Shown: piece by piece, positions 44,060-53,131 of the stretch
Position numbering within the stretch: the stretch's first letter is position 1
How the letters are laid out: each line of letters opens with the position of its first letter
DNA from: a virus
Direction: 5' to 3' (one strand)
DNA: 55,472 nucleotides
Virus record (IMG/VR): IMGVR_UViG_3300046535_001010
Coordinates: 1-55,472 of that record
Translations under genes and position numbers: made by a program
The notes under the pieces: generated by a model
Database searches by the model: none
What the model saw: the letters and a program-made list of their open reading frames with translations, nothing else
Told to the model about the DNA's origin: nothing

Positions 44060-45256
44060 ATGAACGCAACTGCGCTTCCTCTTTCGCAAATCCTGAACGT
44101 CACGGTCATCGTTACGCCAACTGGCGTGCCGGGGCTAACTTACAACCAGGCCTTGATTGTCGGGCCTAGCGCGGTCATTCCGTCGACCGGGACCCGGGCG
44201 CGGCTGCGCCAGTACGGGACACTGGACGATATGCTGGCGGACAACTTCAATGCCAGCATGCCGGAGTATAAAGCCGCCGCGCTCTACTTCCAGCAGTTTC
44301 CGACCCCGGCGTACGTGTGGATCGGGCGCCAGGACCTGGTAGCCGGCGAGACGCCGCTGGAAGCCTTTACCGCCTGCCGCGAGGCCGATCTGACTTGGTA
44401 CGCTGGCATGTTCGTAGGCACAGCCACGGTCAACGACCACCTCGCAATCGCCGATTACGTCGAGCACGTTACGCCGCCCTCGATGTACTTCCTGACCTGG
44501 GGCGACCTGGTCACCGCAGGAGGCTCACCGCCCGCGCCGCTGTTCGAAGCATTGATGGCCGCCAAGTACAAGCGGACCTTCTCGGTCTACTCGACCACGC
44601 AAACCAACGCCTGGCCCGACAATATCTACGCGTCGGCGGCGGTGCTGGGTGTGGCGATGGGCCGCAACAACGGCCTGCCCGGGTCCTACTTCGACATCAT
44701 GTTCAAGCCGATCACCGGAGTCGGACCGGAACCGCTGACGATCCAGGCGGCCGCGGCGATCTGCGGCACAGTGGACCGCACCAACCCCGGCGTGAACGCC
44801 AACGTCATCGTGCAGTACCAGAACGGCGATATCTGGACGCAGATGGGCATCATGGCTTCCGGAAACTGGTTCGACCAGATTCTGTTCCTCGACATGCTCG
44901 TCAACCAGATCCAGGTCGACGGCGTGCACCTGCTGACGACCACGCCTTCCGTGCCGATCACCGATGGCGGATCGCTGGCAATGCAGAACGCGATCGCCGC
45001 TGCCTGCCAGACCTCCCAGGACATCGGCTTCATCGCGCCGTCGGGGACTTGGCACGGGCCTGCGGTGCCCACCTACGGCGTCCCCGCGATCAAGGATGGC
45101 AGCGCGTTGCCGAAGGGCTACTACCTGTGGTCGCAGCCCGTGTCCACTCTGACGCCGGACCAGCGCGCCAAGCGCATCCTGCCGTCGATCACCGTGGCTC
45201 TCATCGAGTCCGAGTCCGGCCATTCCTTGAGCGTGACCGTGTTGGTGCAGCAGTAA
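44060..45256 (+). CDS. Tail sheath protein (DUF3383-type)
   Basis: A 398-residue protein with AAAAGGA (44046-44052) before ATG 44060. Pattern: SQILNVTVIVTP, NQALIVGPS, LRQYGTLDDMLADNF, ALYFQQFPTPAYVWIGRQD, SVYSTTQTNAWPDNIYASAAVLGVAMG and FKPITGVGPEPLT fit DUF3383-type sheath proteins of contractile tails. This identifies the phage as a myovirus type. The tube gene follows. Confidence 0.85.
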   Translation: MNATALPLSQILNVTVIVTPTGVPGLTYNQALIVGPSAVIPSTGTRARLRQYGTLDDMLADNFNASMPEYKAAALYFQQFPTPAYVWIGRQDLVAGETPLEAFTACREADLTWYAGMFVGTATVNDHLAIADYVEHVTPPSMYFLTWGDLVTAGGSPPAPLFEALMAAKYKRTFSVYSTTQTNAWPDNIYASAAVLGVAMGRNNGLPGSYFDIMFKPITGVGPEPLTIQAAAAICGTVDRTNPGVNANVIVQYQNGDIWTQMGIMASGNWFDQILFLDMLVNQIQVDGVHLLTTTPSVPITDGGSLAMQNAIAAACQTSQDIGFIAPSGTWHGPAVPTYGVPAIKDGSALPKGYYLWSQPVSTLTPDQRAKRILPSITVALIESESGHSLSVTVLVQQ

Positions 45257-45284
45257 CGTACAGGTAGCTAAGAGAGGATAAATA

Positions 45285-45743
45285 ATGTCGAAACAATTGT
45301 CCACCTACTCCGGCCTCGCGGTTAACTTTTCGATGGCCCATCCCTTCATCGGCGTGATTCAGGCCTCGGGCGTCGCACAAAAGGGCATCAAAACGGTGTC
45401 GATCAGGATGGCGGTCGACCAAGCAAACATCCAGGTGGGTATGGACGGAGCCGTTGTGCCCAGCGTCCTGCCCGGCGACCAGGGCGAGATCGAGCTTGCC
45501 GTCTGGCAGACCAGCACACTGCATCACGAGTTCCTGGCCTGGTATAACTCGTTGAAGTCCGCGCGCGATGCCGGTGACGTAACGCAGTGGTTCAGCGCCA
45601 CGATGTTGATCGCCCACAGCATTGACGGAACCATTCATACTTGTTCCGGAGTCGGGCCTTCCAAGGTGCCAGACAAGCCGTACTCTGAACAGGCGCAAAC
45701 TGTCACCTGGGTTCTAAAAGCGTGTAACATCACCACGGAATAA
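45285..45743 (+). CDS. Tail tube protein
   Basis: A 152-residue protein with AGAGAGGATAAATA upstream of ATG 45285. Strand-rich core KTVSIRMAVDQANIQVGMDGAV, GEIELAVWQTSTLHHEFLAWY and QTVTWVLKACNI. Size, position directly after the sheath and before the chaperones fit the tube subunit of contractile tails. Confidence 0.75.
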   Translation: MSKQLSTYSGLAVNFSMAHPFIGVIQASGVAQKGIKTVSIRMAVDQANIQVGMDGAVVPSVLPGDQGEIELAVWQTSTLHHEFLAWYNSLKSARDAGDVTQWFSATMLIAHSIDGTIHTCSGVGPSKVPDKPYSEQAQTVTWVLKACNITTE

Positions 45744-45753
45744 GGTGCTAAGC

Positions 45754-45815
45754 TCCAGGCAAGCCGGGCGGTACACCCGTAACGCGGTACTCCAGCGCGT
45801 TTTTGCTTGCCTGGA
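45754..45815 (+). promoter_or_regulatory. Three-way-junction RNA leader before the chaperone gene
   Basis: A perfect 11-bp stem (TCCAGGCAAGC 45754-45764 with GCTTGCCTGGA 45805-45815) encloses two hairpins: CGGG/CCCG (45765-45768, 45776-45779) and ACGCG/CGCGT (45782-45786, 45796-45800), the second followed by TTTTT (45800-45804). It occupies the gap between tube and chaperone genes. It may be an attenuator or partial terminator that lowers chaperone expression relative to the tube, or an RNA stability element. Confidence 0.5.
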
Positions 45816-45845
45816 TTCACTCTCTGGAGAAACTGGAGACTTGCC

Positions 45846-46211
45846 GTGCCCAAAGACCGCTTCAAAGACTTCACCCTCAAAGACCAAACCTACCGCCTCG
45901 GCCTGGTTCCTGCCGACATCGGCAACTGGGTGATTACCCAGATCACTACAGGCAAATCCGCCGACTTCGAAACATTCCAGAAGATCCAAGCCTTCCTGTT
46001 TGAGCGGATCTCCGTCTACAAAGGCGAGGGGGATACCCACCTTCCTCTCAAAATATTCGATGGCGGCCGTTGGCTGGTGCCGGACCTGGATCTCGAATTC
46101 GATACCGACGCCGTCAGCTCGCTTTTTGAAGCCGCCATGGAGTTCAACTTCGACCCTTTTTTTCAGCGATTGCAGAAGACGATGAGCGAGGCTTCCAAGG
46201 TCCAGACCTAA
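45846..46211 (+). CDS. Tail assembly chaperone (zero-frame product)
   Basis: A 121-residue protein from GTG 45846 with GGAG 7 bases upstream; an in-frame TTG at 45807 lies inside the leader stem and has no ribosome site. Pattern FKDFTLKDQTYRLGLVPADIGNWV, FLFERISVYKGEG and LFEAAMEFNFDPFF. Position between tube and tape measure is that of gpG-like chaperones that coat the tape measure during tail assembly. Near its end it contains the T7 slippery run used for the frameshift described separately. Confidence 0.7.
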   Translation: MPKDRFKDFTLKDQTYRLGLVPADIGNWVITQITTGKSADFETFQKIQAFLFERISVYKGEGDTHLPLKIFDGGRWLVPDLDLEFDTDAVSSLFEAAMEFNFDPFFQRLQKTMSEASKVQT

Positions 46212-46402
46212 ACTACCAACCTGTAGTCTATCCTGACGATATCCCCCCTTACCTGTGGAGACCGGTCCTGGCGGGACTGTGGAGGCATCACGAAATGTTC
46301 GACGGCACTTACGACATCCATGACCTGGTGCGGGTGAACCGGGCGCTCGACTGCCGCGACGAGAACCAGCGGCGCGCGAACGCTGCTATGGAAAGAGACT
46401 AG
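45846..46402 (+). CDS. Frameshifted tail assembly chaperone (GT-like fusion)
   Basis: If ribosomes slip -1 at 46157-46163, the chaperone N-terminus (~106 residues) is joined to 79 further residues read from 46163 to the TAG at 46400-46402, with no stop between. The extension contains DDIPPYLWRPVLAGLWRHHE and FDGTYDIHDLVRVNRALD, a pattern found in second chaperone frames of other myophages. A separate small protein could instead start at ATG 46295, but it would lack the PYLWR block. Such fusions are a conserved feature of tailed-phage chaperones (lambda G/GT). Confidence 0.65.
46157..46163 (+). other. Predicted -1 frameshift site (T TTT TTT)
   Basis: Seven T residues in the phase T-TTT-TTT of the zero frame, 46 bases before the chaperone stop. 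This is a canonical -1 slippery heptamer. The -1 frame is open on both sides and encodes a chaperone-like extension to 46402. Confidence 0.7.
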
Positions 46403-46405
46403 CCG

Positions 46406-48289
46406 ATGCCGAATTACGTCAAAGAGTATCTCGTAAGGTTGGGCTTCGAGCCTGACCAGACGGCCTTCCGGCAACTCGACTCGGTCATGGTGCAGGCCGA
46501 GGCCACGGTTAACCGGCACACCTGGGGGATGACGGGGAATATCCTCAAGGCGCAGGTGGCGATCGTCACCTCCTTCGCTACGGTCTCGACCGCGATCCTC
46601 GCCATGGCCGACAAGATCGCCATGACCGATCAGAAATACCGTCTGATGGGCCAGCGGATGATGATGACGACCGAGTCGGCCCGCAAGCTGGATATGATCT
46701 CCAAGGCCTTGGGTACGACGCTCGAGGAGGCGTCCTGGGACCCGGAAGTCCACGCATCCTGGTTGGAGATGGCGGCGCGGATCGACAAAGTAACCGAGTC
46801 GCTAGGCCTGTTCAGCGGCGGCAAGGGCGAGGCGAACCTGAAGGCGATCCGCGGCGTCCACAACGCGTTCGCCCAGATTGGTGTGGACCTGAAGCTCCTG
46901 GGAATAGGCTTTGTGTCCAACCTGTTCGATAAGCTGTTCCCCAAAGGCGACGCGACCGATAGGATCAAGACCTGGCTCGACTGGTTCGAATCGAGCATCC
47001 CGCGCTGGAGCAACAAGCTGGCCACGCACGCCGCGCCGATCCTGAAGACTACCTGGCTGATCTTCAAAGACCTCGGCGAGGTGATCAAGACCGGCGCACT
47101 GGCCTTCACCAACCTGGTTGGCCTGTTCTCGGGCGACAACGACATTCAGGGTGCCACCTTTAATTTCGACAAGCTCGCGAAGGCGCTGCAGCATGTGGCT
47201 GATTTCATGAAGCGCGTCGAGGATGTCTTCATCGATGCCGAGGGCGCGATCGCTCACACCGCGGCCGCGCTGTCCATGTTCCTGCACGGCGACCTGGAAG
47301 GGGCCAGTAAACACATGGACCTGGCCGGCGAGGCGCTCGCTGGAGGCGCGCAAAAGCGCACGGCGCAGGCTAAGGGGGACGCCGCCCTGAAGGAGGAGGA
47401 AGGCGCTACCCACTGGGGAGCCACCGCGCTGCTTGGATATGGCGGGCTCAGACTCGGCAAAGGTCTGTTTAGCAAAGGAACCACTGGCCTCGCCGCGCTG
47501 CGTGGGATGATGGGCGCCGGCACGGTGGCCGAGGGCGCCGAGGGCGGCAGTATGCTGGGGATGCTGGGGCCGCTGGGTGCTCTGCTAGGCCTGGGTGGCG
47601 TAGCGGCAAACGTGGGGCATTCCGCCGACTGGATCGCCCACTACACCTTGGATCAGCTGTTCCCTGGCAACGTGGGCGAGTACAACAAGCGTAAGTACGG
47701 CGCTCCGTCCGCAGCCGCAGCCCCAGGCGTGGCAGAAGGCCTTCCTGGCGCGCTCGCGGCGGCGATTGCACAGGTCGAGTCCGGCGGCAACCCCAACGCG
47801 CTCAACTTCCGCAACAACAATCCAGGCAACCTGCGCAGTTGGGGGGATACGCCGATGGGCGAAGGCGGCTTCGCTAAGTTCTCGACGATGGAGGCTGGCG
47901 AGCAAGCCATGATCCACCAGATCGAGAAGAATATCGGCAGAGGCCTGACGCTGCGTGAGATGATGTCCGGCAAGAAGGGCGTCTATGGCGGCTGGGCCCC
48001 AAAAGGCGACAAGAACGATCCGGACGCCTACGCCAACACCTTGGCAAAGTGGCTGAACATCGATCCGGACGTCCCGCTCAGTCAGCTGCAGAAGTCAGGG
48101 ACGGAAGTCGGACGGCCTGCCACCAGTTCGACGAAGCAGGACGTGAGCATCTCGCTGGGCGGCATCTACATCACGCGGCCGGGCGCGGAGCCGCACGAGA
48201 TCCAGACGGCGGTAGCCAACGGCGTGCGCGACGGCCTGCGCGGCCAGGCGCAGTTCGACATGGCGCAGGTCGCGCCGGCCTGGGGATAA
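46406..48289 (+). CDS. Tape measure protein with muramidase-like domain
   Basis: A 627-residue protein starting three bases after the frameshift product stops. The N-terminal ~330 residues are helical with hydrophobic stretches (QVAIVTSFATVSTAILAMA, LLGIGFVSNLF). A Gly-rich hydrophobic region follows (~345-415). Residues ~445-565 hold a lysozyme/peptidoglycan-active pattern seen in phage tails: AQVESGGNPNALNFRNNNPGNLR, GGFAKFSTMEAGEQAM, YGGWAPKGDKNDPDAY. By the usual 0.15 nm per residue the tail would be about 90 nm, short to medium for a myophage. It sets tail length and helps wall penetration. Confidence 0.75.
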   Translation: MPNYVKEYLVRLGFEPDQTAFRQLDSVMVQAEATVNRHTWGMTGNILKAQVAIVTSFATVSTAILAMADKIAMTDQKYRLMGQRMMMTTESARKLDMISKALGTTLEEASWDPEVHASWLEMAARIDKVTESLGLFSGGKGEANLKAIRGVHNAFAQIGVDLKLLGIGFVSNLFDKLFPKGDATDRIKTWLDWFESSIPRWSNKLATHAAPILKTTWLIFKDLGEVIKTGALAFTNLVGLFSGDNDIQGATFNFDKLAKALQHVADFMKRVEDVFIDAEGAIAHTAAALSMFLHGDLEGASKHMDLAGEALAGGAQKRTAQAKGDAALKEEEGATHWGATALLGYGGLRLGKGLFSKGTTGLAALRGMMGAGTVAEGAEGGSMLGMLGPLGALLGLGGVAANVGHSADWIAHYTLDQLFPGNVGEYNKRKYGAPSAAAAPGVAEGLPGALAAAIAQVESGGNPNALNFRNNNPGNLRSWGDTPMGEGGFAKFSTMEAGEQAMIHQIEKNIGRGLTLREMMSGKKGVYGGWAPKGDKNDPDAYANTLAKWLNIDPDVPLSQLQKSGTEVGRPATSSTKQDVSISLGGIYITRPGAEPHEIQTAVANGVRDGLRGQAQFDMAQVAPAWG

Positions 48290-48290
48290 T

Positions 48291-49184
48291 ATGGCCGACT
48301 TCGAAACTTACGCAGTCAAAATTGCCTCCGCGCTGTCGCAGGTCTACTGGGCGCTGGGCGCTACCAGGAACGCCTTGGTCCCGCCTCGTGGCGGTCCTTA
48401 CCGCCCTCCGCAGTGGGTCAAACAGAAGCCGGCGCTGACCCTGATCCCGCATCCGCTCCGGCCTCCGCAGAACTCTGCCGCGGAGCAGGGATTTACCGAC
48501 CAATTCGGCCAATTCATACCCAATCCTAGTTTCGACCCCACGGCGGCAGCGAGGGAGGAGGCGCGGCTGAAACCGCCTACCTACGTGTTCGACAGCGTGA
48601 TCCGCGCCGATCACGAGACGCAGTCCATCATCACCCTCAACCCCGTGCAAAACGGTTCTCCCATCGCGGATCATGCCTACGTGCTGCCGCCGCGGCTTAC
48701 TGTCGAGATCGCGATGAGCGATGCCATGCAGGAGTACACCGTGGGGCAGTGGTCCGGCGGGCCATCCAAAAGCGTCAATGCCTATCTGACCTTAGTCGGC
48801 TTCCAGCGGCAGCGGATGCGGTTGTCGGTCGCCACCCGCATGAACCAGTACGACGACATGCTGATCAGCGATATCCGCTGCGAGGAAACCAGAGAGACCC
48901 GGTACGCCGGGAAGTTCGTTGTCACCTTCACAAAAATCCAATTTGCGCAGATCGAGTTAATCCAATCGACCGTCAATTACGCCACCATGGGTGACGGCCT
49001 GGATTCCTCGCGGGCCGATGCGACCGCCGCGACGACCGGAGGTCCGGTGCAGCCGGGGCCGATCCCGGCAGCGATCCAATCGCAGAACTCCGCGCCCGGG
49101 ACGATAGCCGCAGTCGTGCCGATCATCGCGCGACGCTATTCCGTTCCAGGGGCCGGACATTTCGGCAGCCTGCCCATCTTCTAA
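48291..49184 (+). CDS. Dit-like baseplate/distal tail protein
   Basis: A 297-residue protein one base after the tape measure stop. Residues ~100-240 fit Dit-like tail proteins: FDSVIRADHETQSIITLNPVQNGSPIADHAYVLPPRLTVEIAMSD in pieces (PVQNGSPIADH, LPPRLTVEI), then MNQYDDMLISDIRCEETRETRYAGKFVVTFTKI in pieces (YDDMLISDI, GKFVVTF). N-terminal ~95 residues are Pro-rich and unusual. It would form the hub ring at the tube end. The tail is followed by a small CxC gene. Confidence 0.7.
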   Translation: MADFETYAVKIASALSQVYWALGATRNALVPPRGGPYRPPQWVKQKPALTLIPHPLRPPQNSAAEQGFTDQFGQFIPNPSFDPTAAAREEARLKPPTYVFDSVIRADHETQSIITLNPVQNGSPIADHAYVLPPRLTVEIAMSDAMQEYTVGQWSGGPSKSVNAYLTLVGFQRQRMRLSVATRMNQYDDMLISDIRCEETRETRYAGKFVVTFTKIQFAQIELIQSTVNYATMGDGLDSSRADATAATTGGPVQPGPIPAAIQSQNSAPGTIAAVVPIIARRYSVPGAGHFGSLPIF

Positions 49185-49188
49185 CATT

Positions 49189-49359
49189 ATGGAAATCCCA
49201 ATCCCCATCATCAGGAAACCGATAGGTTCCGGCAATCTGGTAAAGGCCGCGCTGTCTAGCGTCGGCGTCCATCAGAAACCCGGCAACTGTAAGTGCGCCA
49301 AGAGGCAGGCGGCGATGAACCGGACGGTGACGTTCGTGCCAGCCAAGGCAGGGAAATAA
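49189..49359 (+). CDS. Small CxC-motif protein
   Basis: A 56-residue frame from ATG 49189. It has the pattern GVHQKPGNCKCAKRQAAMNR, resembling a small phage family with CxxC/CxC and xRxxxLNR motifs, often near tail genes. The start lies 4 bases after the Dit-like stop and its stop is 1 base before the next ATG. Function unknown; metal binding by the Cys pair is possible. Confidence 0.6.
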   Translation: MEIPIPIIRKPIGSGNLVKAALSSVGVHQKPGNCKCAKRQAAMNRTVTFVPAKAGK

Positions 49360-49360
49360 C

Positions 49361-51172
49361 ATGGCGATCGTGATTCCGCCCGGGACATTGTTCGGCGACT
49401 CCGTCTCGCAGAACGCATACGGGTTTGAGTATCTAGGCAACTTATACCTGTTCACCTGGCGGGGCGACAGCGATGTCTTAACGATTGACAACCAGTTCAG
49501 GTGCCTAAAATCGGCCGATGGCGGGGCAACGTGGACGGAAATTGTCGGCCCGCAGTGGCCGTTTACCCTTGGGGGCACTCTCAACGCCGGGTGGGATATT
49601 GCCTTCACCGTTGCCCGCGACGGCGCTAGTGTGATTCTGTTGTGGGTCAATGCGACCAAGGATGTTACCCATTTCTTCTGGAGTGGCTTCACTATTTCCA
49701 AGGTGGTCTTTGATCTGGTCGGCGGTTCGTGGGGAAGCGTCAGCACGACAGCCGCGCCATTCATCGACATGATGGATACGACTGATTCCGGCGGCACGGG
49801 CGTGGGCGACCACTCCAACCGCTGCACGATTCACTTGATCGTGCGCGGCCCCGGAGACTATCTGGTCTATGTCCCTGGCGCGATGAGCGGGACACTCCCG
49901 GCGCAGCGGGGAACCGCTACGGTAGTGACGTATAACGGTTCAACCTTCGGCAGCGCGATGCCCATTCCAGGGCAGGTGGGCGGCAGGTGGTACCAGCCAT
50001 GCGGTTCCGTATACGATCCGGCATCGGGCAACACGCACTTTCTGATGGTAAGCGGCGGATCACAGTCCAGCCTGCACCATGTGGCGATGGATTCCGGCAA
50101 CAGCTATGGGACGACTTCCCTGGTGATCGATTCCAGCGTCTCTCCAGGCGATATGAATGCCGGTCAGAACACCGGGCCGGACGGAGTCTCGCAGCCGATT
50201 ATCTACCTGGACGGCGCAACCCGGAAGGTGGCGTTCGTAAGCAGCGTGTTCGGCGTAGCTCCCTACCCGATCTTTGTGCGGTTCTTCAGCGCCACCGAAA
50301 CACTGAATCCTACCTTTACGCAGTCGGATATCAGTACAGATCAAGCCGTTGTTCCGCTTGACATTCCACACTTTGCCTCGCATGCCGAGATGTTCTCTTT
50401 GGCGGCGAACAGCAATACTCTCATCGTCACATGGGTGTCGTTCACCGGATCCTTCTCCTATGACGCAGTGTCAGATGTCTACTCCACGACGAGTCCGGCC
50501 ACCGGAACTCCCGTCTGGACAACGCCGGTCTCCGTGATCCCGACGCCGGCTCCTATCACGACGATTAGCGGCCTTTCAGCCTATGTTAATGTGCAGGGGC
50601 TGGCGTTCCCCATGGCGGGCGGGTTTGGTGTAGTGGGGCACGCTCAACAGCTCAGCAACTTTCCGCCTTTCCTTGTTACCCAATTCAGCTTCGTCTCGGC
50701 TCCATCGCCGCCTACGATAGAATGCGGCGATCCTCCGGATGGCGCGGTCGGCACTCCTTACGATCACACCCTGCCCACCACCCACGGCGGTACGTTCACG
50801 GTGGCCATAACAGGCGGAGCGCTTCCGGACGGGCTGACGATGAGCTCTTCCGGGGAGATCACCGGCACGCCCGCTTTAGCTGGCGACTTCGATTTCACCG
50901 CCGAGATTACCACGCCCGGATCGCCGCCCGAGACCGCCTCGGTCGCTTGCGCGATCACCATCACCGGGACGGGTCCAGTCATCGAGTGCGACAGCCCTCC
51001 TGATGGGGACGTGGGCGAGCCTTACTCGCATCACATGCTGGTGTCCGCCGGTACGGTGACGCTCACCGGAGGGGCCCTGCCGCCCGGCCTGTCGATCAGT
51101 TCCTCAGGGCTGATAACCGGCGTTCCGACGCTGCCCGGAACATTCTCTTTTACAGTGAAGACAACAGTATGA
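49361..51172 (+). CDS. Beta-propeller plus two Ig-repeat tail protein
   Basis: A 603-residue protein without signal peptide. Residues ~15-440 contain sialidase-type blades (FRCLKSADGGATWTEIVG, GGRWYQPCGSVYDPASG, TQSDISTDQ). Then two putative-Ig domains (ECGDPPDGAVGTPYDHTL, ~450-535; ECDSPPDGDVGEPYSHHM, ~540-603). Each has the A-x-G-x-P-Y-x-H start and ends in GDF/GTF-SFTV-like strand. It overlaps the next gene by ATGA. Probably a tail spike or receptor-binding protein; ligand unknown. Confidence 0.65.
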   Translation: MAIVIPPGTLFGDSVSQNAYGFEYLGNLYLFTWRGDSDVLTIDNQFRCLKSADGGATWTEIVGPQWPFTLGGTLNAGWDIAFTVARDGASVILLWVNATKDVTHFFWSGFTISKVVFDLVGGSWGSVSTTAAPFIDMMDTTDSGGTGVGDHSNRCTIHLIVRGPGDYLVYVPGAMSGTLPAQRGTATVVTYNGSTFGSAMPIPGQVGGRWYQPCGSVYDPASGNTHFLMVSGGSQSSLHHVAMDSGNSYGTTSLVIDSSVSPGDMNAGQNTGPDGVSQPIIYLDGATRKVAFVSSVFGVAPYPIFVRFFSATETLNPTFTQSDISTDQAVVPLDIPHFASHAEMFSLAANSNTLIVTWVSFTGSFSYDAVSDVYSTTSPATGTPVWTTPVSVIPTPAPITTISGLSAYVNVQGLAFPMAGGFGVVGHAQQLSNFPPFLVTQFSFVSAPSPPTIECGDPPDGAVGTPYDHTLPTTHGGTFTVAITGGALPDGLTMSSSGEITGTPALAGDFDFTAEITTPGSPPETASVACAITITGTGPVIECDSPPDGDVGEPYSHHMLVSAGTVTLTGGALPPGLSISSSGLITGVPTLPGTFSFTVKTTV

Positions 51173-53130
51173 GCGTAAGTACAGTTGGAACCACTCCCGA
51201 CGGGTACGACTTCAGATACTCGCCGCACGGAATTACCGGGCTAGAGCACGGCGGGAATCAATATGTTTTCGCCGCCGAAGGCGCAGAGAGCGGCGTTGGC
51301 GATTTACAGCTTCACGTCATCAAAAGTACGGACAATGGCGCTACCTGGAACGATGTCGGCAGCGTCATGATCGGACCTGTTCCATCGGTAACCGTCTGTC
51401 AGGACGGCGACACGGTATATGTCCTTTCCACGGACACTCATAACGGTGGGACGAGTGACCTTTGCGCGGCCTTGGCGGGATGGACGTTCAATCTAACCAG
51501 CGATACCTTCTCCACGATCGCCCTCTCTGGTGCTCCTCAGGTCTATAAGTTCTGGCATGGGCCTACGCCATCTGCCTATCAAATCAACAAGTGCGTCGGG
51601 TTGAGCCTGGTTCGACGTGCAGCCGGTTCGTTTTGGTTCGTTTATCAGGGTACGCCGGAAGCCATCGCCGGATCGCAGTTTGCCAGACTTTGGGTAGCGA
51701 GTTTTGATGGCTCGTCGTTTTCTGGGGCAACCGTAGTCGGTGGGCAAACTGGCAGCCTAGCGTTCAGCCAAGGCGGCGCGGCCCTCGATCCGAGCGGTAA
51801 CCTGCATCTCATCCTTGGCTCGACTTCCGGCCGCAAATATTACCACATCGGGATGGACTCCGCCGGCGCATTCGGCACCTTCCAGACGATTGAAACTGAC
51901 GGGTTCTTTGTCCACCTCGACCCACCGGAAGAGGTTAGCAACGTCGTTAACTTCAACCTGTCCGGGGACAAAATCGGCTTCATCGGGGTGAACAATTCAG
52001 CTTCGTCCAATGGGGATATCGTTCTCTACTACGGCGATGCCAGCCTTACTCCAACCTGGAGCACCGCGGTGGTCCATCCGGACGGCGATGTTCCGGTCGT
52101 CATCGATCCTTCCATGGGGTCTGCGCTGAGTACGGCGATTGCGTTCACGGCGGCCACCAGTTCGTTGCACGTGTTTTGGGCAGTTTCCGGATCGACGCCC
52201 ACTTGGAGTCTCTCTGGCGGGCTAGGGAGGATCTGCCACTCGTTCGCAAGCCTGGCAGCCCTGTCTTCCTGGTCCACGCCGGATGTGAACATAATGGCCC
52301 CAACGGTTGGGGATTTCTGGACAGCGGCTGTCGTCAATACCTGGCTCGGAGAATCGGTGGGGCTGGCGATTCTCGGCTGTTTCAGCGAGAACAATCTGCG
52401 CCACGAGTTGGCTTTATTTAACGCCATCACGCTACCACACCCTCCCGCGATCGACTGCGCCTCTCCTCCCGTAGGCACGCGGGGCATCGCTTACTCCCAC
52501 CAGATGACGCTCTCCGGAGGGACGGGACCCTACACGGTAACCGTGACAGCCGGCTCCCTCCCTGCCGGCCTTGCGATCAGCAATACGGCGCTGATTACCG
52601 GCACGCCGATGTTTGCCGGGACCGACCACTTCACGATCCACGTTACCGACTCCTTAGGCGATACCGCCTCGGTGGATTGTGCGATCAGTGTCGGCGCTGT
52701 ACCCATCTTTCTCGCTTGCGCCGATCCGCCCAACGGCGCGGTAGGCGTGGATTACGTGCATCAGATGCTCTTGCTGGGCGGCTCCGGGCCGTTCTTTGTC
52801 CAGGTCTATATGGGCAGCCTGCCGCCTGGTCTGGAAATCGACTCGGTGGTCATGATCACGGGCGTTCCGACCACGGCCGGGACTTACCCGTTCCGGGTGA
52901 AAGTAACCGAGCTGGGCGCCTTGGGCCGGGCCACGGAAGTGGACTGCTCGATCACTATCAGGCTGATTTCCGACCAGGTGACGTGCGAGATCACGATTCA
53001 CGGTCCGCTGCAGGCCGACTGCAATAATCCGCCGCTTGCTGCCATGGGCGTGGATTACACCCACCAGTTCGACATCCGTGGCGGCGAGGGGCCGTACACT
53101 GTGGAAGTCGTGAGGGCCCTGAGTAACTAA
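51169..53130 (+). CDS. Beta-propeller plus three Ig-repeat tail protein
   Basis: A 653-residue protein coupled by ATGA to the preceding one and of the same design: propeller blades at ~1-420 (VIKSTDNGATWNDVGSVM, ARLWVASFDGSSF, GRKYYHIGMDSAG), then Ig domains starting DCASPPVGTRGIAYSHQM, ACADPPNGAVGVDYVHQM and DCNNPPLAAMGVDYTHQF. The last Ig repeat is cut short by the stop, giving an unfinished domain. Probably a second receptor-binding protein related to its neighbours. Confidence 0.65.
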   Translation: MSVSTVGTTPDGYDFRYSPHGITGLEHGGNQYVFAAEGAESGVGDLQLHVIKSTDNGATWNDVGSVMIGPVPSVTVCQDGDTVYVLSTDTHNGGTSDLCAALAGWTFNLTSDTFSTIALSGAPQVYKFWHGPTPSAYQINKCVGLSLVRRAAGSFWFVYQGTPEAIAGSQFARLWVASFDGSSFSGATVVGGQTGSLAFSQGGAALDPSGNLHLILGSTSGRKYYHIGMDSAGAFGTFQTIETDGFFVHLDPPEEVSNVVNFNLSGDKIGFIGVNNSASSNGDIVLYYGDASLTPTWSTAVVHPDGDVPVVIDPSMGSALSTAIAFTAATSSLHVFWAVSGSTPTWSLSGGLGRICHSFASLAALSSWSTPDVNIMAPTVGDFWTAAVVNTWLGESVGLAILGCFSENNLRHELALFNAITLPHPPAIDCASPPVGTRGIAYSHQMTLSGGTGPYTVTVTAGSLPAGLAISNTALITGTPMFAGTDHFTIHVTDSLGDTASVDCAISVGAVPIFLACADPPNGAVGVDYVHQMLLLGGSGPFFVQVYMGSLPPGLEIDSVVMITGVPTTAGTYPFRVKVTELGALGRATEVDCSITIRLISDQVTCEITIHGPLQADCNNPPLAAMGVDYTHQFDIRGGEGPYTVEVVRALSN

Positions 53131-53131
53131 C

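Noticed and set aside
46295-46402. Independent 35-residue gene after the chaperone
   Set aside because: The frame continues upstream in the -1 phase with a conserved-looking block and a slippery site, so a frameshift extension explains it better.
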